Of a stretch of 17,947 nt of DNA, positions 9,000 through 17,342 are shown one piece after another. This stretch comes from Gloeopeniophorella convolvens. Lineage: Eukaryota > Basidiomycota > Agaricomycetes > Russulales. The DNA is taken from positions 1-17,947 of the forward strand of contig WTXD01000205.1 of the NCBI GenBank assembly GCA_022496205.1, in the 5' to 3' direction. Positions within the stretch are counted from its first letter, which is position 1; each line of letters opens with the position of its first letter. A program made the translations under genes and the position numbers. Under the pieces are notes generated by a model. The model saw nothing but the letters and a program-made list of their open reading frames with translations. It had not been told where the DNA came from and ran no database searches.

Positions 9000-9075
9000 A
9001 CGGACCGTTCTCACCGTCTACACGGACCGTTCCATGCACGGACCGTTCATACACGGACCGTTATGCACGGACCGT
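9000..9075 (+). repeat. five-copy array of the CGG-N-CCG palindrome
   Basis: Exact ACGGACCGT cores start at 9000, 9022, 9038, 9053 and 9067, spaced 22, 16, 15 and 14 bp. Four are followed by GTT and the last by GTGCAC. Two more exact copies follow at 9138 and 9160 inside the second direct repeat. This is the densest cluster in the window. Confidence 0.85.
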
Positions 9076-9305
9076 GCACATGTAGTGTAACTGAACTATA
9101 TATACAGATTTTAATGATTTGTTTATAGGGCCTTTGCACGGTCCGTTCATAGCACTCGCACGGTCCGTGTTTCTGCCTTGTATGCACTCAGAGTACACTA
9201 CATAGTATGTAATGTAACATGGTAACACTCATTCATCTTGAGTTACCACTCACCACCTGAGTTATGTGTATAGTGGGGGCCTTGGAATCATCTGATGTAT
9301 CTACT
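9075..9305 (+). repeat. diverged direct repeat, second copy
   Basis: Partner of 8367-8610, in the same orientation and with the same order of palindromes and flanking words. It directly follows the five-copy array, as the first copy follows the motif at 8328-8360, so the array was probably part of the duplicated segment. Confidence 0.7.
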
Positions 9306-9436
9306 CACTATACTGAAGTACTTATGTGTTTATCACTCAATGAGTACTGGGATACTACTTGGGTACTCCTTAATACTTCATTTTATGTTTTCCTAGTCAT
9401 GGCTGCACTCAAAACGATGTTTGCACGGTCCATTTT

Positions 9437-9507
9437 GGCCGACGGTCAGCTGACCCATGAGCCGTGTGCAGAAATGGTCTGGTCGGCCGACGTCAGCTGG
9501 CCATGAG
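9437..9507 (+). repeat. pair of GGCCGACG(G)TCAGCTG repeats
   Basis: GGCCGACGGTCAGCTGACCC at 9437 and GGCCGACGTCAGCTGGCC at 9485 are near-identical GC-rich units, both followed by ATGA, in an AT-rich background. A decayed palindrome (GCACGGTCCATT) is immediately upstream. Function unknown. The rest of 9306-9901 shows nothing else. Confidence 0.5.
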
Positions 9508-9901
9508 TCATATGTAGAATCTTTGGTCAGGCCGTTTCATAAGTGATATAGCCGATCTTGGTCCATATGTGAGCAAGGGTCCATTTCCCCTTGGGGAATA
9601 CAGTACATAATCTCACTTTGTATATCCTTGTGATGCATATATCTCAAGTTGTATCACCCAGTATGGGAACGGACTCTGTCCCAGTGAAAATATGCAATTT
9701 ATCTTGTATTTGATATTGCATTGTAGATTTGGACCATTATGCATGATAAGATAACATTTTGTCCATAATCTATAGCAAATTAGCACATAAATGTGCTTGT
9801 TTTGGGAATTATACCCTTACTGTAGCCGAATGAATTTCAAATTTAAGTGTTTTGCATTAGCCTTAATGCTGTGTTGCCACCATTAGAGGCATTACACTGC
9901 C

Positions 9902-10448
9902 ATGTCATCCTCAGGTCCTGCACTTCGACGGGCTCCTCACTCTAAAACAAAGCCATATGACTGGAAATCAAAGCAGCAAAAGGATTCAAATGCCCCCTGA
10001 ACAGCTGCAAAGCTGCCATTGAAGAGAGAACACCTTACATTACATGATTGGCTAAGCGTTGTTGCCTTCTGCAACAGTCGCTTTGACCTCACACAAACAC
10101 AAGTTGTCACTCATTTCCGAAACCGTCCGGAAGGGGCCCTTATATTCAATCAAGCCAGGTGGTGATGATGAGATTATTGCTGAGGCAAGATGGATCAAAT
10201 TAGGTCCTATTGGTGATGATGTGGAGGGGTCTGATGCAGAGGATGATGAAGAACTGATGAGGGAGCTCTCAAACAAGGAAGGGATGATGATGTGCCAGAT
10301 GCTGGAGAAAGCATGTGAAGAGGCCAATGGTGTTGATGTTCTTGTGCTACAGAGGCAGCTGCAAAGGCTTCGAGCCCATTTCCGAAAGCTTGATCTTAGT
10401 TCGTTGCAGCAGCAGACATTGGATAGCTTTCTATCTCAGAGCAAGTGA
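9902..10448 (+). pseudogene. Tigger/pogo-like transposase remnant: helix-turn-helix and tail, DDE core deleted
   Basis: An ATG at 9902 starts a frame with an in-frame TGA at 9998-10000. It continues into KREHLTLHDWLSVVAFCNSR...QVVTHFRNRPEGALIFNQA (about 10015-10155), which resembles the N-terminal helix-turn-helix of basidiomycete Tigger/CENP-B-type transposases (LTLHDW...EVVKHF...EGALLF). Straight after it a different frame encodes an acidic tail (DDVEGSDAEDDEELM) ending LQQQTLDSFLSQSK with TGA at 10446-10448. QxxLDSFL near the C-terminus fits the PCNA-binding (PIP-box-like) motif known for pogo-type transposases. The whole DDE catalytic domain, normally several hundred residues between these parts, is absent, so this is an internally deleted, non-autonomous or dead copy. 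No terminal inverted repeats or TA duplication were identified. Confidence 0.6.
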
Positions 10449-10617
10449 TAGGGCCACCGCACTGATGATTCAATAGTCACAATACGTTACATGTGTCACA
10501 TGTGTTACGAATCCCGCAGAGAATATATCTAGCTATGCATACTGAAAACCCGGAACCAACCGTATACAAAGCGAGAATATGTACTGTACTTGCATAAGGG
10601 AATGTCTCTGAGCTCTA

Positions 10618-10671
10618 GAATGCTCCAGAGCTCCCTAGAGCATGGAATGCTCCAGGGCCCTCCAGAGCGTG
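10618..10671 (+). repeat. 27-bp tandem repeat, two units
   Basis: GAATGCTCCAGAGCTCCCTA... (10618-10644) and GAATGCTCCAGGGCCCTCCA... (10645-10671) are adjacent copies of one 27-bp unit, with a partial older unit (GAATGTCTCTGAGCTCTA) just upstream. Each unit is partly self-complementary (CTCCAGAG, CTCTAG). Confidence 0.6.
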
Positions 10672-12265
10672 TCTCTGATACCCCAGGGGTGCCTATCAGC
10701 GCCCCTAGCCCCAGCAACAGCAAGAAGCGCCATTTTCATTGATGAAGCTCGGCGGCAGCGCTGTTGCTGGGCACAAGTCGCTACACCATGTCACAACCAT
10801 GGGCTGTACTATTGCCAGGTGGACGTTGCTGTGCCATGTCGTGGATGCACCTCACAGCAGCTGGCACACTAGAAGCGATGTGGTGTGGTGCCATGCATTG
10901 TGGTGGAGGGAGTGTGGCTGAGGGCATGGTAGGCATAATGTGGCGAGTGAAGGCAAGTGCTGTGGCTCGATGGCATACTCAGAGGTGGTGGCAGGAGCGG
11001 TTTTAACTGGTGAGCAGGTGCCCAGGGCATCTAGAGCATGTGCTCACTATGTCAGTAGTCCAGTGGTAGCAGGCATGGGGGTGGAGAGGGCAGCAGCGAG
11101 GGTGTAAGCATGGTGGGGGTGACAGTGCAAGGAGAAAGGGGTGTTGCAGCATGGGCACGATGGTGGGTGTGCAGTCGCCGTATTTGCTGATGGAATCGGG
11201 TGGCAGCAGCGTTGCAGGGTACATGTTGCTGTGCTATGTTGTGGCTGTGCCCTGTAGTGACTGGCGCATCAGCATTGTTGCGGACATGGCACCATGTGCA
11301 GGGGCTCACAGTGGCTGCACATTTGTGTTGCCCGGTTCAGATTGAGGCCATGTGAGGGAGGTTGACTTGGGGGATGGGTGCAAGAACAGGTGTACAGCTG
11401 CTGTTTTTGTTGACAAAACTGCACAGCAGCAGTGCTAATTGTTGCAGAGTCTTCAGCAGGTGCGGGGAGTGGCACTGCCAGCATTAGAGTCATCCAGCAA
11501 CAAAAAACACCTGCCATAGCCCTGCACAGCCTTGCCCTGAAGGGCACAGCAGCAACTGGTGAGCAGGGCCTCATTTTGGTGGGCACAGACATATAGGGCA
11601 GGTATAATTTGAGTGGGAGAGAAGGTGAGCCAGAGGGCCAGGTTTGACAATACTGCGTGGGATGAGGAGCAGAGGGGACATGTGTATAGTAGGAGAGAGT
11701 GGAAGTGGAGAGCATGCTGGTGTGAAAGTCGATGTGCTGACAAGTTCTGATTGGTTGGCAGACTCCAGGCTGGGCCAAACTCATATAGAACTCGCAGTCT
11801 GAGGCAGTCTACAGTGCGGCACTTTGTGCTTACTTTCTGATCCCCATATTCCTATCACTTCAACACCCAGCCTCGCACCATCAAGCAAGACCACAAGCCA
11901 TGGGCTGCAAATGTACTGACTATGGATAGCTATAAGAACTGACAAGAGTCAGACAATAGCAAGTGTGTATCAAGTTGGGCACAGGTGGACTTTCACCTTT
12001 CAGCACAAACCCACATCATGCGCTCCTCTCCCTTTCCAAAAACCATGCTCTGGCCATCTGGCAACACTGGGGAAAATGGCAGGGGGGAACAGGTAGGTAG
12101 GGGGCTGTCCAGTCCCCCTGTGAAGGAGATGAGGTCCCAGATAGGAGGGAGAAGGTTTGTGTTCTCCTTTAGTATGTTGCTCAAGTTGATGGAAGAGTTA
12201 ACCCGGGATGGCCTAGCAAGTGTACTATGAAGTGACAACAAGCTGCTAGCACTAGGGATGCCCTA
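10672..12265. other. stretch without recognised genes
   Basis: The strand is rich in GTG/TGG/GCAG words. Around 10825-10865 and 11225-11265 there are two roughly similar segments (TTGCTGTGCCATGTCGTGG and TTGCTGTGCTATGTTGTGG), so the region contains an old, diverged duplication. The longest open frames (11269-11784 minus, 171 codons, Cys/Pro/Thr-rich; 11993-12241 minus, 82 codons) have no recognisable domain and are unconvincing. No splice pattern or transposon ends were recognised. Confidence 0.5.
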
Positions 12266-12355
12266 CTAATGTTGATAGATGCTGTCTGTCAGCGAGGATA
12301 GCAAGGAGGATATGAACCGCAAGGTGCCCAAGTGTGGCTCTGAGCATGGTTCTGA

Positions 12356-13019
12356 GAGTGTGTCACAAATATTAGGGCTTCAAGGAGGTTGAGATGCTCA
12401 GAACACTCAAGCAAACTCAGCACTACTAGTAAACACCCTACATGTTGCTTACAATGTGACGTGTACCACTTATATTGCGACTATAAGTCAAAATGCATCA
12501 CATGACCCTTCACCCCCATTCCTCGCCTTACTTCCTAATGGCCAACTCACCCTGGAATACCCCCAAGATCCCAGACTAGGGATCTCTCAGAATGGCCATA
12601 TTACTCATCCCAAAGTAACCAGAACCTTGATCAAGATGAAATGCTTCACATGTCCTCTTTGGGACTCTAATCATCAAGAACTCCATAGGACCTCAAGCCC
12701 CACTCTGTGATGGAATCTAAGAAGTGTATCAGAGAGGAGAGGTTATGGGGAATCCCCTCTGAAATCCCTATCAGTAATTAGACTGGATTCATCTGAGGGG
12801 TCTCCAGTAGTATATAAGACCCCCATGTATCGCCTAGTGGTCCTCAGACTGTCCATCTGTGGCACTCTCATCTATATCTAGCACTGCAATCTAGCACTGT
12901 TAGTGTGTTCCCCCTCCACTCCTGCTATCGCAGCTCATCTTCTGTCCTATCCTCTTGACACTCTCCAAATACCTACTATCCTCTCTGCACGCACTTCGTG
13001 AGTAAGTCCTAACAGAGTG
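12356..13019 (+). mobile_element. solo LTR of family LTR-1 with 5-bp target site duplication
   Basis: The LTR proper is 12361-13014 (654 bp): TGTCACAAAT at the start, CCTAACA at the end. It is flanked by GAGTG on both sides (12356-12360 and 13015-13019), the 5-bp duplication expected of LTR-retrotransposon integrase. It is the opposite-orientation relative of 1437-2091. No internal sequence remains, so the element was reduced by LTR-LTR recombination. It sits inside the last exon of gene C, which runs on the other strand, and separates that gene's final 29 codons from the rest. Confidence 0.93.
12811..12819 (+). promoter_or_regulatory. TATA box of the solo LTR
   Basis: TATATAAGA is at the same relative place as in the other LTR. 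If active, it would drive transcription antisense to gene C. Confidence 0.5.
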
Positions 13020-14430
13020 TGTGTGAGTGCAGTTCTGGGAGAGAGGGTGGTCGTGGTTCTATAAGTGTGTGCCCCATTCCACCACTTGCAGCTGCTACCT
13101 TCTGCAAAAACTCAAGCATCTGAATCTTGTTTTTCTGCTCCAAGATAACCAGCTGTTGCTCGTAGATCTTGTTCTGCAGCTCAGATGTCTTGTTCCAAAG
13201 TTGAGTGATTTTATCCTCTCTGCATGCAATTGTATCACAAAGATAGGTGATGTCACCAATAGCCATAGCACCTTGAAGCTTTGTCACATCATGTTCAGCA
13301 CACTCTCTGAGAAACTCAGAAACCTTGTCTGCAAGTCCTCCATTACAGCTGCGGCATACATCTTGAGTTTCAGCCTTTGCACTGCGGCCACCACGGGTCT
13401 CGGAACTGGCCTTTGGGCCCTTTGGCTCAGCTTTGATGTTGCTATCCTTGGTCTTGATGCACTTTGACGCAGGTGTAGTTACAACCTCAACATCAGAGTC
13501 TGAGGTGCCATCCACTAAGGGGACCCTTAAGCTACATTTTCGATTGGCAATGAGGCGGATACCTAGGGAGTTGTGCAGGTCGTGCTCAACTTATAGGGCT
13601 CGCTTTACTAGCAATGGGATTTCCGCATCTCCAGTAGGTGGGATGTTCTCTCTGCCAATAAGCTTTAAGCTCTGATCAGATTTATATAGAGCATCTGTGG
13701 TGGCTTATCTTATCTTTTCCCATTGCTTCTTTAGCGGAAGATCCTCACACTCAGCAAAGCCCTGTTTGAGCACTCTCTTATTGTAGTGTGCACAAATGTT
13801 ATGCCAATCAACCTGACTCGCTGGCTGGATCTCCTCTACCACGTAACAGAGGAGCAACTTCTCCCCTTTACTGTACTGTTTGGAACCAGGTTTGTGGCCC
13901 TTTTGCTTGCCAGTCAAAGCTTTCTAATTAGCAGGTGTAGCAATGTTGTCCTTTTTAGACAAGGCTATAACTCCCGCAACTGTGTCAGGGAAGTTTTCAT
14001 CACCGCTCGAGACATCTCTAGGGTTTACAAGTCTCTATTTATATCAGGTAAGCTTGTTAAGATGCTTTAAGATGCTATAAAGTTGACAAACCTTCTGAAC
14101 AGGACGTGCTCTTGGTGGATGTGTTACATCAGCTTGCTGATTTAGGTTTGGGTTTGGGTTCACAATGGATGCAGCAGCATGCACTGCTGCTGGTCCACCC
14201 ACCATGGGAGTGCCATGCATTTCTTGACCAGGTTGAATGAGGCCAGGATGTGTCTGTTGCTAAGTATCTAAGTCAGTTCAAAGGTCAAATGGTCCAATTT
14301 TATGCAAATTTACCTGGAGCAGCTGCAACAGCAGCCACTTGCCATTTCCGACCATAACATAGTCTACACCATCTGCACCGCGTTGAATATAAGCCTGGGG
14401 AGGCATCTAAGGCTGATGTTGACCCTCCAT

Positions 14431-14759
14431 AGTGTGGTATAGAAGTGTAGCATTGTTGCAAACCTAGGAGTCTCCCAACCGCACCTAAACACGAGCTCAG
14501 CCTCTGCAAACAAGGACCACATAGCACTTGGATGACAAATGAGATCTACTGCCAGATATGGGCAATAGATTCAAGTCCAACATGTTTGAGTGTCTAGGAG
14601 GGGGGGTTGACCCCCATCCCTTGATGGCAAGTCTAGGATCATGGTGAAAAGCTGTTAAGCTTCAAATTAAGCACAAAAGTGAGCCTGATCACAAGATCTA
14701 TCTATTTTTCATGATCTAGGCTAGCTTAGGAACCCTAGATAGCTTATGGGAAGTCATCC
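14431..14759. other. spacer between gene C and the right arm
   Basis: No gene. It includes the presumed promoter of gene C. A GGGGGG...CCCCC hairpin-like stretch lies at about 14600-14617. The part next to 14760 (CTAGATAGCTTATGGG) may be very diverged sequence continuing the duplication, resembling TCTAGGTTATACTGCATTGC after 8234. Confidence 0.4.
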
Positions 14760-14774
14760 ACTATACTCCACCAC

Positions 14775-16938
14775 TCAAGAAGTCATTGGGAACTCTACCT
14801 GCCCCTTGTCCTCTATTAGGATTGCTATAGGGTAAGGAACAATATTAGTACTATAATAGGGAGAGGGATTGTACCTAGCCTTTTCAGTTAGCATAGTGTT
14901 ACAATTTGGATGACTTGTGCTTGTAGAGAGTGCCATGGCAGGCACTAATCTACTACCATTGCCTCACTCATGCACCATAGGCTCACCATCATCCTCCTCA
15001 ATTGCTGTAACATTAGGTTGCATTCTAGACCTACTTGTGGCTGCTATATTAGATGATAGGCCACCATGAGTGTTGGAGGAGCCTTCATTGCTTCGATTGG
15101 CCATAGATGCACCTGCAACAGTAGAGGCAAATATCACAGATGCACCTGAGGGTGCACCTGGTGATAAGCTCTAGATGGCAAGGGGGCAAAGGTGTGTGTT
15201 GAAATGGGCTATGTGTGCTTAGAACCTCCACCAGTGGCTATATTAATATTAGATATGTTTCATATGGATAAGAGTGGCCATGCATACTAGGACGGTCAAG
15301 ATCTGGCTCTAAGATATCAGGAGGGAGCTGGGGTGATGGTAGGGGAGCCACAGGTTCTTGAGCACGAGGAACAGGCCTAGGAATGGTAGAAACATGAGGT
15401 GGCTCATCCCTCAGGAGGGGACATGTGCTCTTCCACTCTACAGGTTGAATTCCAGCCTCTTCCTGCTCATACTAGTAGTCAAGAAGATGTCGAACATCAT
15501 CCTTGCTCATCTTAGATGGATGTTGTAGCTGGAGATCTGTGAAGAGACTGTCCTCCTAGAGCCAGGCAAATTGATATTTTTTAAGGGCACTCCAGCTGAT
15601 AGTAAGGTTTTTGTGGCCTGTGACAAACTCTATAATCATATTATAAGGAGTAATAAACAAGGTGAAGGGTGACTCACTGAGATGTAGGGTGAGAAAGTCT
15701 CTGACAGCACCCTGAATGACTTTGGCATGATGCTAAGAATAGTCTACAATCACTGGAACCAGAGGACATCCTTCTCTATCAAGTTCAATCATGATCGGCT
15801 CATGATTGGCCTTTCCAGATGCTGGTGGTGCTGGAACATGCATAGCTAGCAGAGATATTAGTGATAGAGATATTGAAGATAGATAAACACGGACCGTTTG
15901 CAAAGCACCTCTGAGAATATCTCTTCCAGCTATTCCACAGTGGGGCTGTCTCCCAGTCTCTGATCATACTCTTGAAGTCGACTCCATTGTCAATATATTT
16001 GTTATACTCTTGTCTGATCACCAAATTAGCATTGTGCATAAGGGATAATAGAAGCATATATTTCACTCACCCACAAGCTCTGATGGTATTTGTCTCATCT
16101 GTCCAGGTGCAGAGGACAAATGTTCTGATACCACAGTATCAATATAGCTGCTCTTGGAAGTCTCTGATGACTCTTCCTCGCATCTTGAGTGCAAGACTAA
16201 GATTGCATGGGCAGATCAGAGGGTTAGAACGGTTAGAACGGTCCGTGCAAAGGGGACAATATGGAAATGACTGACTGACACTGGATCTCATGAGGTGGGC
16301 CTCTGAGAGACCACTCATTGGCTGTTTCCTGAAGCACAGCCATCTCATCTTCTGTCACAGGTACCATGAGCTCTGTGGTGGTACGCTGCAGGTATCCAAA
16401 GTAGACTGGAGTGCCAGGAGGTGCTCCAGAGTTCTGTTCAGTGAGATTCATGATCTTGTCACGGTTCTCTTGATAGAACACATTTCTGGCAGACCACTTG
16501 CGTGTGAAACGCATAAATCTGGCTAGGGCTTTGCGAGACCGGTTGTCAAACCACTTGCGGACTTTCTGAGCCAATGGTGAGCCAGAGAATGCTGAAATGA
16601 TACATAGAATGGACTGTGCGAGCCTCCCCTTTGTCAAAGTCATCCCCCTCATCTCTCAGTGCTGTGAGGCCACCCAGAACACAATTGACCAGAAGAGCTC
16701 TGTCTGGTGCATCACTGACTCAATATTCATCCAGATTCTCATGCAGAATCTCTAGATCAGCCTCAGTCAGCTTGAAGGGAGAGTCATCATCATCCTCTTG
16801 TTGTATGTCGCCTTCTGAGCGATCAGGTGAGCAATCAAGATGATTTGAGGCAGGGAGAGGGTTTTCAAGGTCCCAGCCTTCTTGTTCATCTTCACCAGGA
16901 CCGAAAACATCATCAGCAGTGTTGTAGAGATGGGCCAT
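14775..16938 (-). pseudogene. gene B, right copy: same seven-exon gene, killed by nonsense transitions
   Basis: Starts at ATG 16938-16936 and ends at TGA 14775-14777. The exon order matches the left copy. Intron 1 is 16566-16614 (49 nt) and keeps a good acceptor (GGCTCAG|AAA), which the left copy has lost; the KVRKWFDNRSRK stretch and the following 80 or so residues are in frame here and broken on the left. Stops gained relative to the left copy: TGA 16720-16722 (from CGA), TAG 15733-15735 (from CAG), TAG 15556-15558 (from CAA), TAG 15472-15474 (from TGG) and TGA 14964-14966 (from CGA). The last exon also has a 5-bp insertion near the segment matching 7820. Neither copy can encode the full protein, but their lesions differ, so they complement each other for reading the ancestral gene structure. 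Confidence 0.75.
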
Positions 16939-17342
16939 GGAGTAGTAGAGCAGTTGACAGTAGTAGAGGAGTGATACAAGCTAGTGAAATCGATGCAGAT
17001 GGCTGATGCATGCTCAAACATGCTTAATTCATATCTATGTGTTGAGATAATGATTAGATGTGGGTGGAACGGGCCGTGCATTGGCCGGGCCGTGATGAGC
17101 AGTCGATGTAAAGTGTAGATTGTGATCAAGCACAGGATATGATAAGATATCGGCAACACGGGCTGTGTGTAGAACGGACCGTGCAATCGCACAAATTCAC
17201 ACAAGTCAGAGATTCAAGGAACACAGCAATATTAAATAGTTCACACAAGTTCAGACATCACAGAGCATAGCAAAAACGCGAGATACATTGTACAATGATG
17301 AGTGCAGACAGAGGGAAACAGGATATGGATAGTACAATGTAT
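16939..17342. promoter_or_regulatory. spacer between genes B and A, right copy
   Basis: Counterpart of 5660-6067. The exact palindrome survives at 17174-17182 (GAACGGACCGTGC), with GGGCCGTG variants at about 17070-17095. No gene. Confidence 0.45.

Larger units (their letters stand above)
12266..14430 (-). pseudogene. gene C: SANT/Myb-like protein with C-terminal coiled coil, split by a solo LTR and four nonsense codons
   Basis: Model: exons 14430-14314, 14259-14092 and 14034-13015, then, across the LTR, 12355-12266 (stop TAG 12266-12268). Introns are 54 and 57 nt; all phases fit, giving 464 codons plus stop. Removing the LTR and one GAGTG copy rejoins the frame exactly (...SHTL + SEPCSEPHLGTLRF...). 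Residues about 150-203 form a SANT/Myb-like region (YSKGEKLLLCYVVEEIQPAS...VDWHNICAHYNKR...LKKQWEKI), followed by PPTGDAEIP...VKRALQVE-type sequence that I recall from a large fungal/oomycete SANT-like family. Then come a Lys/Ser-rich linker, a Cys pair (CRSC) and a Gln-rich coiled coil (LWNKTSELQNKIYEQQLV). Premature stops at 14407-14409, 13924-13926 (TAG), 13705-13707 and 13591-13593 (TAA) all read as Gln codons hit by C-to-T. Likely a nuclear DNA-binding protein once; now dead. Confidence 0.72.

Noticed and set aside
9000..9168. CRISPR-like array
   Set aside because: The repeats are 9-14 bp palindromes with irregular short spacers in a eukaryotic context.
11269..11784. 171-codon minus-strand ORF
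   Set aside because: Cys/Pro/Thr-rich composition without domain, no supporting introns or repeats; probably a chance frame in GC-skewed DNA.
13027..13467. 146-codon plus-strand ORF opposite gene C
   Set aside because: Gene C on the minus strand has coiled-coil and SANT-like sequence, phase-consistent introns and a mapped LTR insertion; the plus ORF has no domain.
16616..16843. Ser-rich ORF on the plus strand (and its left counterpart 6162-6389 minus)
   Set aside because: Antisense shadow of gene B exon 1; the low-complexity Ser run is the reverse reading of the Asp/Glu-rich codons.
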